A stretch of 64,000 bases of DNA from Streptomyces spiroverticillatus. GTDB taxonomy: Bacteria; Actinomycetota; Actinomycetes; Streptomycetales; Streptomycetaceae. Numbering within the stretch: position 1 is the stretch's first letter; the number at the start of each line of letters is the position of its first letter. The position numbers and the translations under genes were made by a program. The stretch covers positions 831,266-895,265 of the forward strand of contig BMUX01000001.1 of the NCBI GenBank assembly GCA_014650415.1, written 5' to 3'. Under the pieces are notes generated by a model that saw only the letters and a list, made by a program, of their open reading frames with translations, did not search any database and was not told the origin of the DNA. Of this stretch, positions 8,570 to 16,061 are shown piece after piece.

Positions 8570-9454
8570 GTGAGCGGCGGTGAAGCCGGTGGGCCGTCTC
8601 GTGAGTTGGGGGCGTTTCTGCGGTCGCGCCGTGAGCGGCTCGCGCCCGCGGAGGTGGGGCTGCCCGGCTCGCCGAGGCGTCGTACGCCGGGGCTGCGGCG
8701 CCAGGAGGTCGCCGAGCTCGCCGGTGTCAGCAGCTCCTGGTACGCCTGGCTGGAGCAGGGGCGGGTGCGTACGTCGGAGCAGGTGCTGCGGTCCGTGGCG
8801 CGGGCCCTGCGGCTGAGCGCGGACGAGACCGCGCACGTGCTGTCGTTCGTGGAGCACGACGGCCCCGCCGAGCGGCCGCCGGGGTGGGTGTCCCGGAATC
8901 TGCTGTCGCTGGTGGAGTCGCTGGCGCCGAACCCGGCCGCGGTGCTCGACCCGCACTGGGATCTGATCGCCTGGAACTCGGGGTACGCGTCCCTGCTGAC
9001 CGACATGGCCCGTCTCGCGCCCAAGCAGCGCAACCTGCTGTGGCTGGTGTTCCACTGGGCGCCCGCCCGTACGCTGCTGGCCGACTGGGAGTCGGAGGCG
9101 CGGAGCCTGCTCGGACAGTTCCGGGCGAGGGCGGCCCGGCATCCGGAGGACGCCCGCTATGCGGAGGTCACCGAGGAGCTGCTGACCGACCCGGACGCCC
9201 GGCGCTGGTACCGCGACCGGGAGACTTCGGCGTTCCACCCCGCCGTACGCCATTTCCGGCACCCGGACGCCGGTGATCTGCGGCTGCGGTACGTCAAGCT
9301 CGCCGCCGTGGACGAGCCGGGCCACCATTTGCTCGCCTATCTGCCCGACGACAGGGCGACGGAGGAGGCGCTGGGGGTGCTCACCGCGCTCACCAGTCAG
9401 GCCGGGCAGACCGGTCAGGCCAGTCAGGCCAGTCAGGCCGAGCGAGCGCGGTGA
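8570..9454 (+). CDS. MmyB-type XRE-family transcriptional regulator
   Basis: This protein of about 294 residues combines an N-terminal helix-turn-helix (RELGAFLRSRRERL, then RRQEVAELAGVSSSWYAWLE) with the MmyB ligand-binding PAS-like domain, whose hallmarks are PAAVLDPHWDLIAWN and FHPAVRHFRHPDAG. GTG 8570 is chosen because GAGGGGAGG precedes it by nine bases; the ORF remains open upstream but encodes only low-complexity sequence. Streptomyces MmyB regulators commonly sit beside and control an oxidoreductase or transporter gene, here probably the divergent MFS gene. The extreme C-terminus is a Gln-Ala-Ser/Gly repeat from a tandem CAGGCCAGT unit at about 9398-9440, which may vary in copy number. 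Confidence 0.9.
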   Translation: MSGGEAGGPSRELGAFLRSRRERLAPAEVGLPGSPRRRTPGLRRQEVAELAGVSSSWYAWLEQGRVRTSEQVLRSVARALRLSADETAHVLSFVEHDGPAERPPGWVSRNLLSLVESLAPNPAAVLDPHWDLIAWNSGYASLLTDMARLAPKQRNLLWLVFHWAPARTLLADWESEARSLLGQFRARAARHPEDARYAEVTEELLTDPDARRWYRDRETSAFHPAVRHFRHPDAGDLRLRYVKLAAVDEPGHHLLAYLPDDRATEEALGVLTALTSQAGQTGQASQASQAERAR

Positions 9455-9460
9455 GGGCCG

Positions 9461-10570
9461 TCAGGACGTGAGGACCGCCTTCATCACCGACCCGTCCGCG
9501 ACCGCCGCGAGCGCGTCGGCGTGCTTGTCCAGCGGGAAGGACGTCACCAGGCTCGCCAGGTCGAACCGGGCGGTGAGGGCGGGCAACAGGCGTACGTACT
9601 CGACGAGATGGGCGCCGGTGAAGGCCCAGGAGCCGATCACGTCGAGCTGCCGGTGGACGATCTGGTGCGGGTTGATCAGCGTGTCCCCGGCATCCGTGTA
9701 CTGGCCGATGATGAGGTAACTGCCGCCCCGCCGCGCCAGGTTGAGGCCCTGCCCGACGGCGGCGGGCACCCCGGCGCACTCGATGACCAGGTCGGCGCCG
9801 TCCCCTCCGACCGCGTCCCGCGCCTCGCGCAGCACCTCCGCCGGGTCGGCGGCGTCCGCGATGTTCAGGTGCACGTCCCCGATGCCCGCCGCGGCGGCGC
9901 GCTCCAGGCGGGCGGCCGGGCCGCCGACCACGACGACCTTGGCGGCCCCGGCCAGCTGCGCGAACGCGGCCGCCGCGAGGCCGACCGGCCCGCTGCCCTG
10001 CACGATGACGGTCTCACCGAGGCGAACCGGGCGCCGCTCGTACAGCGCGTGGGCCACGGTGGGCCCGGCGCAGGCCAGCGACATGGCGGCGAGCGGGTCG
10101 GTGCCGTCCGGGACCTTGATCACGGTGGTGCCGGGCCGCAGCACGATGTGGTCGGCCCAGGACCCGGAGAGTTCCGGCCGGTCTGCGAGGGCGCGGTTGA
10201 CGCCGTACGTACGGCGCTGCTCGCACAGGGTCGGCTCGCGGTGCAGCCGGCAGGGCGGGCAGACGCCGCAGGCGATGGAGGAGGCCCACATCACCGTGTC
10301 ACCGGCCGCGAGCGGCGCCCCGGTGGCGTCCTGGTGGACTCCGGCGCCCAACTCCCTTACGACACCCAGTCCTTCATGTCCGAGGACGAGCGGGACGGGG
10401 ATGTCCAGGTGGCCCTGCTGCAAGTGCAGGTCGGTGCCGCAGACGCCGCCGTACCCGCAGGCGACGATCATCCCTCCGTCGGGGGCCGGAGGCAGCGGGA
10501 ACTCCCGCAGCCGCAGCGGCTCGCCGAACTCCTCCAGGACGACACCGCGCCCGGTGCGACGCCCGGTCAT
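9461..10570 (-). CDS. Zinc-dependent alcohol dehydrogenase (MDR family)
   Basis: The 369-residue medium-chain dehydrogenase should oxidise an alcohol or reduce an aldehyde with NAD(P). Catalytic zinc ligands are visible in CGYGGVCGTDLH and GHEGLGVV, the four structural-zinc cysteines in CGVCPPCRLHREPTLC, and the nucleotide loop in QGSGPVGLAAAA. It is the last gene of the leftward cluster operon and its ATG overlaps the stop of the dioxygenase by 4 bp, so the two are translationally coupled. In the cluster it could oxidise the hydroxyl installed by that dioxygenase. This is inferred from order only. Confidence 0.9.
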   Translation of the reverse strand: MTGRRTGRGVVLEEFGEPLRLREFPLPPAPDGGMIVACGYGGVCGTDLHLQQGHLDIPVPLVLGHEGLGVVRELGAGVHQDATGAPLAAGDTVMWASSIACGVCPPCRLHREPTLCEQRRTYGVNRALADRPELSGSWADHIVLRPGTTVIKVPDGTDPLAAMSLACAGPTVAHALYERRPVRLGETVIVQGSGPVGLAAAAFAQLAGAAKVVVVGGPAARLERAAAAGIGDVHLNIADAADPAEVLREARDAVGGDGADLVIECAGVPAAVGQGLNLARRGGSYLIIGQYTDAGDTLINPHQIVHRQLDVIGSWAFTGAHLVEYVRLLPALTARFDLASLVTSFPLDKHADALAAVADGSVMKAVLTS

Positions 10571-11379
10571 GCCGTCACCCCGCTCAGGGCCCGGGAGAAC
10601 GGGGCCGCCAGCGGGCGCAGCGGCTCGGTGTCGCGGCACACCACGTAGTCCGGGCGGGGTTCGCCCGTGGGCCTCGGCAGGTTGGCGGTGTCGTTGTACG
10701 TGGCGATCAGCAGCCGGCGGGCGAACGGCGACATGTTGGGGGACGAGCCGTGCACAATCTCCGGGGAGAACAGCACGACGGACCCGGCCGGGCCCTTGGG
10801 GCTGGTCATGCCGCACCGGTCGACGTGCGCGGCGAGCTGCTGCGGGGACAGCGAGATGTCGTCGGGGTCGAGGTGCTGGGCGGACTTCGCGGAGTCCGAA
10901 CGGCCCTCGCTGACCAGGCCGTTCGCGTGCGAGCCCGGCAGGAAGATGACCGGGCCGTTGAACTCGGTGACGTCGTCGAGGAAGACGCCGATGTTGACCT
11001 GACGCGGGGCGGGCAGGTTGTCGGCGAGCCGCCAGGCGAGGAAGTCCTGGTGCCAGGCCCACTTGTCGCCGCCGAACGGCGGCTTCGCGTTGATCTTGAA
11101 CTGGTAGACGTAGACGTCGTCGGTGAGCAGCTGCCGCACGGGCTCCAGAATGCGCGGGTCACGGATCAGTCCGGCGTACTCGGGCTGCCGCTGGTGCGAG
11201 GAGTAGACCGCCCGCACCTTAGTGCCGCCGTCCTCGGCCACCCGCTGCGGGCCGGGTATCCGCGCGTCGCGCTCGAAGGCGGCGCGCAGCAACTCCACCT
11301 CCTGCGGGTCGAGAAGGGATTCGAGCAGCAGGAAGCCCTGCTCGTGGTACTGGTCGGTCTGGTCCTTGGTCAGTCGCAT
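10567..11379 (-). CDS. Phytanoyl-CoA dioxygenase (PhyH/EctD-like) Fe(II)/2-oxoglutarate hydroxylase
   Basis: The 270-residue protein has the PhyH fold. The iron facial triad is visible as WHQDF (His and Asp near residue 110) and VHGSSPNMSPFARR (His near 208, with the Arg that binds 2-oxoglutarate). The latter segment resembles ectoine hydroxylase, as does the FLLLESLLDPQEV N-terminus, but no ectoine synthesis genes are present. It probably hydroxylates an unactivated carbon of a free or carrier-bound amino-acid-like substrate. The start ATG follows a purine-rich AGGAGAAAAGA. It lies 58 bp after the SDR gene and overlaps the alcohol dehydrogenase. Confidence 0.88.
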   Translation of the reverse strand: MRLTKDQTDQYHEQGFLLLESLLDPQEVELLRAAFERDARIPGPQRVAEDGGTKVRAVYSSHQRQPEYAGLIRDPRILEPVRQLLTDDVYVYQFKINAKPPFGGDKWAWHQDFLAWRLADNLPAPRQVNIGVFLDDVTEFNGPVIFLPGSHANGLVSEGRSDSAKSAQHLDPDDISLSPQQLAAHVDRCGMTSPKGPAGSVVLFSPEIVHGSSPNMSPFARRLLIATYNDTANLPRPTGEPRPDYVVCRDTEPLRPLAAPFSRALSGVTA

Positions 11380-11437
11380 GGGTCTTTTCTCCTGAGACGT
11401 ACGAGGGGGGGATCGTCGGCCGGTGCCCGGCGGGGAG

Positions 11438-12175
11438 TCACCCCATGAAGTGGCCGCCGTCGACGACGAGTTGTTGCCCGGTGACGTAACCGCTGCGCGC
11501 GGTCACCAGGAATTCGAGGGCGTCGGCGAGGTCGTCGGCCGTGCCGAGCCGGCGTCCCGGGACGGTGTCCAGGACGGCGGCGAGCCGTTCGGGGTCGTCG
11601 AGGCGGTAGCGCTCGGTGACCTCTTCGGTGTCGGTGAATCCGGGCAGCAGCGCGTTCACCCGGATGTGCGGGGCGAGTTCGAGGGCCAGGCACTTGGTGA
11701 GCTGGAGCAGGCCCGCCTTGCTCGCGCAGTAGTTGGCGCCGTTCACGCGGGGCCGGATCGCGGTGGTGGAGGCGACGTTGACGATGCTGCCACCGCCCGC
11801 CCGCGCCATCGCGGGGGCCAGGGCCCGGGTGAGGTGGAAGGGGCCGGAGAGGTTGGTGGCCAGTACGGCGTCCCAGTCCTCGGCGGTCATCTCCAGGAAG
11901 GGCCGGTCGCGGTTCACCCCGGCGTTGTTGACCAGCACGGACGGTGCGCCGTACGTGTCGGTGATCCCCCGGCAGACGGCCCGGATCTCCTCGGGCCGTG
12001 CGAGGTCGCAGCGCAGCGTCGCGATCCGGCCTTCGCCGGCCGTCGCGGTCTCCCGGGCGGCGGCTTCGTCGCCCCGGTAGAGGGCGATCACCCGGTGGCC
12101 GAGGGCGGCGAGCCGCAGGCTCAGCGCCCTTCCGATGCCGCGGGTGCCGCCGCTGATCACGGAGAGCGGCGTCAT
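11438..12175 (-). CDS. Short-chain dehydrogenase/reductase (FabG-like)
   Basis: The 245-residue classical SDR has the NAD(P) glycine loop SGGTRGIGRAL, the NNAG strand (VNNAGVNRDRPFL), a catalytic Ser in NVASTTAIRP and the YCASKAG active site, where Tyr and Lys are separated by three residues. The C-terminus VDGGHFMG is normal for FabG-type enzymes. It belongs to the leftward cluster operon between panD and the dioxygenase. The likely role is reduction of a ketone on a pathway intermediate, possibly carrier-bound given the carrier protein upstream. The substrate is not deducible. Confidence 0.9.
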   Translation of the reverse strand: MTPLSVISGGTRGIGRALSLRLAALGHRVIALYRGDEAAARETATAGEGRIATLRCDLARPEEIRAVCRGITDTYGAPSVLVNNAGVNRDRPFLEMTAEDWDAVLATNLSGPFHLTRALAPAMARAGGGSIVNVASTTAIRPRVNGANYCASKAGLLQLTKCLALELAPHIRVNALLPGFTDTEEVTERYRLDDPERLAAVLDTVPGRRLGTADDLADALEFLVTARSGYVTGQQLVVDGGHFMG

Positions 12176-12216
12176 GGTTCCTCCCGTAAACAGTCCGAAG
12201 TGCCGTACACGTACGG

Positions 12217-12633
12217 TCAGTCGGCGACGAGGTCGCCGCGCTTGAGGCCCGAGCCCTCGGGCACGTCGGCGGGGTCGCCGCCCAGGGCCGCGATGCCGTT
12301 GTGCTCGTCCACGAAGACGACGTGGGGCACGAGGGAGGCGGCCTCGGCGTCCGTCACGGAGGCGTAGGCGATGAGGATGACGAGGTCGCCGGGGCTGATG
12401 AGACGGGCCGCGGCGCCGTTGATGCCGATGACGCCGGAGCCCGCCGGGCCCTCGATGACGTACGTGGACAGGCGGGCGCCGTTGTCGATGTCGACGATGT
12501 CGACCTTCTCGCCGGGGAGCAGGTCGGCGGCCTTCATGAGGTCGGAGTCGACGGTCACCGAGCCGACGTAGTGCAGGTCGGCCTGGGTGACGGTGGCGCG
12601 GTGGATCTTCGACTTCATCAGGGTGCGGTACAT
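12217..12633 (-). CDS. panD: Aspartate 1-decarboxylase (PanD), pyruvoyl-dependent
   Basis: The 138-residue proenzyme makes beta-alanine from L-aspartate. The self-cleavage site is intact in [12 protein letters not shown] (Gly24-Ser25), where Ser25 becomes the pyruvoyl cofactor. The N-terminal [17 protein letters not shown] and the GAAARL and ILIAYA segments are diagnostic of PanD. Housekeeping panD genes usually sit with panC/panB, which are absent here. The gene is embedded in a leftward operon of carrier-protein and redox genes, so it probably supplies beta-alanine, or a decarboxylated aspartate analogue, to that pathway. Length and motifs are normal for the family. Confidence 0.93.
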   Translation of the reverse strand: MYRTLMKSKIHRATVTQADLHYVGSVTVDSDLMKAADLLPGEKVDIVDIDNGARLSTYVIEGPAGSGVIGINGAAARLISPGDLVILIAYASVTDAEAASLVPHVVFVDEHNGIAALGGDPADVPEGSGLKRGDLVAD

Positions 12634-12670
12634 GGGAGCTCCATAAGGTGTCGAGGGGTGGGGGGCAAGG

Positions 12671-13207
12671 TCACTCGGGCCAGGTGGCGTAGCGGCGTCT
12701 GCCGTACAGCAGCGGTGCCCGCCCGGCGGCCGGGGCGTGGGTCACGGTGTGCAGGACCTCGCCGATGACGATGGTGTGATCACCGGCCGGTACGAGCCGG
12801 TCGACCCGGCACTCGGCGGTGGCGTGCGCGTCCTCGGGCAGCATCGGCAGGCCCGTGGCGGGCGCGGCCCGCCACGGGACGCGCCGGAACCGCTCGGCGG
12901 CCGGACCGGCGAACGCCTCGGCGGCGCGCCGCCCGGTGCCGTGCAGGAAGTTGACGGTGAAGGCCCCTCGGGCGGCCAGGACCGGGAGGGTGCTCCCGTT
13001 GTTGCCCGCGCACACCAGCAGTTGCGGCGGGTCCAGGGAGAGCGAGCACAGCGCGGTGCAGGTGAAGCCGAACGGGGTGCCCTGCGGGTCGGCGGTGGTG
13101 ATGACGGCGACGCCGCCGGGGTGGGAGCCCATCAGGGCCCGGAAGTCCTCGCGGGTCACCGCCCGGTCGTCCTGCGTGTCGCACGTGTCCCGTACCGGCG
13201 TCACCAT
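12671..13207 (-). CDS. Flavin reductase (FMN/FAD:NADH), partner of a flavin monooxygenase
   Basis: The 178-residue protein belongs to the flavin reductase/HpaC-like split-barrel family. It opens with [20 protein letters not shown], has the flavin-binding segment [15 protein letters not shown], then AFTVNFLHG, and ends with a typical [14 protein letters not shown] 13207 overlaps the stop of the acyl-CoA-dehydrogenase-like gene by seven bases, pairing the two enzymes. In two-component systems such as VlmR/VlmH the reductase feeds reduced flavin to an acyl-CoA-dehydrogenase-fold oxygenase. That relationship is inferred here from adjacency. Confidence 0.88.
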   Translation of the reverse strand: MVTPVRDTCDTQDDRAVTREDFRALMGSHPGGVAVITTADPQGTPFGFTCTALCSLSLDPPQLLVCAGNNGSTLPVLAARGAFTVNFLHGTGRRAAEAFAGPAAERFRRVPWRAAPATGLPMLPEDAHATAECRVDRLVPAGDHTIVIGEVLHTVTHAPAAGRAPLLYGRRRYATWPE

Positions 13208-14403
13208 GCGAACGCCCGGGCGTCGTAGAGGTTGACGCCGACCGCCGCCTTGCCCAGGTACTCCAGGCACTCCTGCGGCTTGGCGGGCATCACATGGGCG
13301 AACTGCGCCTCGCGGATCAGCCGCTCCAGGGGGTGGCTGCGGCTGACCGCCGCCGAGCCGCACAGCCGCAGCGCGTCCTGCGCGAGCTGCGGGCCGACCT
13401 CGCCGACGGCGTACTTGGCGGCGTGCACCATGGCGTTGGCCTCCAGGCTGCCGCGCTCCGCCGTGACGAGGTCACCGGCCTCGTGCACCAGGGCGCGGGC
13501 GGACCGCAGCCGGGCGGACATCCGCCCCAACTCCTGCTGCACGACGGGTGATTCGGCGCGTGCGGGCGAGGCGGTGACGTGGTCGACGGTGTGCCGGAAG
13601 ATCGCCTCCGCGATACCGAGGTAGGCGCCGGTGTACCCGGCGACCATCCAGTGCGGTTCGCGTACGACCTTGAACAGGGACATGCCCTCGACGCCGAGGT
13701 AGAGCCGGGAGCGGGGCACCCGGACCTCGTCCAGGGTCATCGGGGCGGTGCTCGTGCCGTGCATCGCCGCCATGTGCTGCACCGCGCCGAAGGTCACGCC
13801 GGGGTCGTCGGCGGCGACGACGAAGTGCGAGACCTCGCCGGTGTCCTCGCCCGACTCCTCGGTGCCGTTGTCGGCGGCCGCCGCGACGACGTAGTAGTCG
13901 GCGACACCGGCCAGCGACACGAAGGACTTCCTGCCGCTGAGGATGTAGTGCGCACCGTCCTCGGAGAGCCGGTAACGGGTCCGCATGCCACGGAGTTTGG
14001 CGCCGCGGCCCGCCTCGGAGGTGGCGGAGGCGAACAGCTTGCGCCCGTTCACCACCTCGCCCAGCATCCAGGTGCGGAACGCCTCGGCGGCCGGGGGCAG
14101 CCGGGTGCCGTCGGCGTCGGCGAGCGCGCCGATGACGACGTGGTGCATGTTGAGGCCGAGGGCGGCGGCGCCGTGGTGCGCGCCGAGTTCGGCCAGGACC
14201 CGCCAGTAGTCGCCGAAGCCCAGCCCGGCACCGCCGACGTGCCGGGGAACGAGCAGGGCGAGCAGCCCCGACTCGCGCAGGATGCGGTAGCTCTCGTGGC
14301 CGTCGTCACGTCCGGCGTCGGTGCCGGCGGCGAGCGGGGCGATCCGCTCGCCGGTCTGCGCGGCGAGTTTGAGGAGGTCGTCCAGGGAGGTCGGCAGCGT
14401 CAT
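13201..14403 (-). CDS. Acyl-CoA-dehydrogenase-fold flavoprotein, possible N- or C-oxygenase
   Basis: The 400-residue protein has the acyl-CoA dehydrogenase fold: an N-terminal helical part with LVPRHVGGAGLGFGDYW, a middle beta domain (SGRKSFVSLAGVADYYVV) and a C-terminal helical domain with a QDALRLCGSAAVSRSHPLERL-type flavin segment. The region around residues 345-375 with SHPLERLIREAQF resembles flavin-dependent monooxygenases of this fold (VlmH/IBAH, DszC-like) more than true dehydrogenases. Coupling to a flavin reductase by a seven-base overlap supports an oxygenase. It follows a 220-bp tandem repeat that separates it from the next upstream gene. The substrate may be an amine or a carrier-bound acyl group. 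Confidence 0.82.
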   Translation of the reverse strand: MTLPTSLDDLLKLAAQTGERIAPLAAGTDAGRDDGHESYRILRESGLLALLVPRHVGGAGLGFGDYWRVLAELGAHHGAAALGLNMHHVVIGALADADGTRLPPAAEAFRTWMLGEVVNGRKLFASATSEAGRGAKLRGMRTRYRLSEDGAHYILSGRKSFVSLAGVADYYVVAAAADNGTEESGEDTGEVSHFVVAADDPGVTFGAVQHMAAMHGTSTAPMTLDEVRVPRSRLYLGVEGMSLFKVVREPHWMVAGYTGAYLGIAEAIFRHTVDHVTASPARAESPVVQQELGRMSARLRSARALVHEAGDLVTAERGSLEANAMVHAAKYAVGEVGPQLAQDALRLCGSAAVSRSHPLERLIREAQFAHVMPAKPQECLEYLGKAAVGVNLYDARAFAW

Positions 14404-14417
14404 CGAAGTCCTTCGGG

Positions 14418-14628
14418 TGGGTGGTCGGCCGGGCGGTCGGTTCGCGACTCGGGGGTCGGCCGGGCGGTCGGTCCGCGACTCGGGGGTCGGCCGGGCGTCG
14501 GTTCACGACTCGGTGCTCGGCTCGGTGGTCGGCCGGTTCACGGCTCGGGGGTCGCCCGGGCGGTCGGTTCACGACTCGGTGCTCGGCTCGGTGGTCGGCC
14601 GGTTCACGGCTCGGGGGTCGCCCGGTCA
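14418..14628. repeat. Tandem repeat array inside the cluster operon
   Basis: A tandem array fills the only large gap in the otherwise overlapping leftward operon. The left part has about three units of roughly 32 bp built on GGTCGGCCGGGCGGTCGG plus CGACTCGGGG. The right part has two near-identical composite units of about 66 bp that alternate GGTTCACGACTCGGTGCTCG with GGTTCACGGCTCGGGGGTCG. It lies between the stop of one acyl-CoA-dehydrogenase-like gene and the start of the other. No ORF in it has plausible coding character. Confidence 0.8.
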
Positions 14629-15786
14629 GTTCTCGACGGGCAGGCCGAGTTGGCGCGCGACGTTCACGCGCAGCAGGTCGTTCGGACCGGCGTAGGTGAG
14701 GGCGGCCGCCGGGGAGGCCAGGTCGGCGGCGAGGTCGAAGCCGGGGAGGAAGGCACGGACGCCGGCCAGCGCGGTGGCGTGTCCGGTCAGCCGTACGTAG
14801 TCCTCGGACACGGAGATCTTGGTAAGGGCGGCCTCGGCGGCCAGCAGCCGGGTGGGCGTGCCCGCGTCGAGCCGGGCGGCCATCGCGTACAGCTGGACGC
14901 GGGAGCGGTGCAGCGCCAGGGCCATGTCGCTGACCCGGGCCGCGACCTGGTGACTGGCCCCCATCCGGCGGCCGAAGTGGTTACGCTCCGCCGCCCATTC
15001 GACGGTACGGGCCAGCAGGCGCCGCATCGGGCCGAGCGCGTAGCCGAGGATGACGGCCCGCTCCCAGGCGGTGGTGGAGGCCATCACCGCGAGTCCCGAT
15101 CCCTGCCGGCCGAGCAGCGCGCTCCCGGGCAACCGGACCTCGTCGAAGAGGAGCTCGCCCATCGGCACGGTGGGCAGGGCGGTCTTGGTGAAGGTCTCGC
15201 CGCGGCGGACCCCCGGCAGGTCGAGCGGGACGAGGAAGGCGGAGAGCGCGAACGGCGAACGTTCCTCGGCGGTACGGGCGAACACGATCGCCCGGTCGGC
15301 CACGGGGGCGGCGGTGATGAACGTCTTGGCCCCGTCGAGCACGAAGCCCTCGCCCTCGCGCCGGGCCCGGGTGCGCATGGAGAACGGGTCGCTGCCGCCG
15401 CCCCGTTCGGTCAGCGCGTGGCACAGCAGCGCACCGCCTTCCTGGACGTCGGCCACCCGCTGCCAGGCGTCCGCGCCGACGGCGTCCCGCAGCGGGAACT
15501 GCATCCCGAAGATCTGCGAGGTCAGCGCGTAGCACAGCCCCGGGTCCGCACCCGCGAGACCGAGGCCCTCGATCATGGCGAGCGAGCGGGTGACCGGTCC
15601 CGGCGCAGTGGCCCCTGGCGGGGCGAGCCGGAGCACACCGAGGTCGGCCATGGCCTGCCACTGGGCGAGGAAGTCCTTGCCCTCGGCCTGCCGCACCACC
15701 GGTTCGGCCAGGTCCCGGAAGTCGTCGACGAGCTGCTCCGTCTCGGGGGCCCCGGAGCGCAGCACCGAGGCGAGCGCCGCGCTCAT
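14626..15786 (-). CDS. Acyl-CoA-dehydrogenase-like flavoprotein, probable aminoacyl-carrier desaturase
   Basis: This 386-residue protein looks like a true acyl-CoA/acyl-ACP dehydrogenase: ALLCHALTERGGGSDPFSM carries the flavin-binding TE-x-G-x-GSD motif, followed by GAKTFITAAPVADRAIVFAR and a C-terminal helical domain with RNHFGRRMGASHQVAARVSDM. ATG 15786 overlaps the carrier protein stop by 4 bp, and that gene in turn overlaps the AMP-ligase. The ligase-carrier-dehydrogenase triad is the arrangement used for prolyl-carrier oxidation (RedM/RedO/RedW, PltF/PltL/PltE). The expected role is therefore alpha,beta-desaturation of an aminoacyl thioester. Which amino acid is used is unknown. Confidence 0.85.
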   Translation of the reverse strand: MSAALASVLRSGAPETEQLVDDFRDLAEPVVRQAEGKDFLAQWQAMADLGVLRLAPPGATAPGPVTRSLAMIEGLGLAGADPGLCYALTSQIFGMQFPLRDAVGADAWQRVADVQEGGALLCHALTERGGGSDPFSMRTRARREGEGFVLDGAKTFITAAPVADRAIVFARTAEERSPFALSAFLVPLDLPGVRRGETFTKTALPTVPMGELLFDEVRLPGSALLGRQGSGLAVMASTTAWERAVILGYALGPMRRLLARTVEWAAERNHFGRRMGASHQVAARVSDMALALHRSRVQLYAMAARLDAGTPTRLLAAEAALTKISVSEDYVRLTGHATALAGVRAFLPGFDLAADLASPAAALTYAGPNDLLRVNVARQLGLPVEN

Positions 15787-16061
15787 ATCCGCATCCCGTC
15801 CGGAAGGGTCTCGCCGGAAAGCTTCCCGATGGCACTCCAAAGCGCCCTGGGCGTACGGAAGTTGGCGGCGACGATCTCGGTGTCGGGCAGGGCGATCCCC
15901 GCCTCCTTGTCGAGCGCCGTGACGATCTCCATGATCGCCAGCGAGTCGAGGAGCCCCCTTTCCAGCAGCGGGGTGTCGGCGTCGAGGGAGCTCGCGTCCT
16001 CGCCGCGCCCCCAGGTGATTCGGCTGCCGATGAGGGTGCAGAGTTCTTCGACGCTGTTCAT
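15783..16061 (-). CDS. Acyl/peptidyl carrier protein
   Basis: The 92-residue carrier has the phosphopantetheine attachment motif LERGLLDSLAIMEIV with Ser40 as the modified residue. The leucine-rich sequence around it and the following IALPDTEIVAANFRTPRALW resemble stand-alone carriers of amino acids (the DltC and prolyl-carrier type) more than fatty-acid ACP, which has the DSLD signature. Both ends overlap neighbours by 4 bp (ligase upstream, dehydrogenase downstream), so equal translation of the three is expected. The loaded substrate is set by the ligase. Confidence 0.9.
   Translation of the reverse strand: MNSVEELCTLIGSRITWGRGEDASSLDADTPLLERGLLDSLAIMEIVTALDKEAGIALPDTEIVAANFRTPRALWSAIGKLSGETLPDGMRI

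Noticed and set aside
14418..14628. CRISPR-like array
   Set aside because: Units are adjacent tandem repeats without unique spacers, and no cas genes are present.
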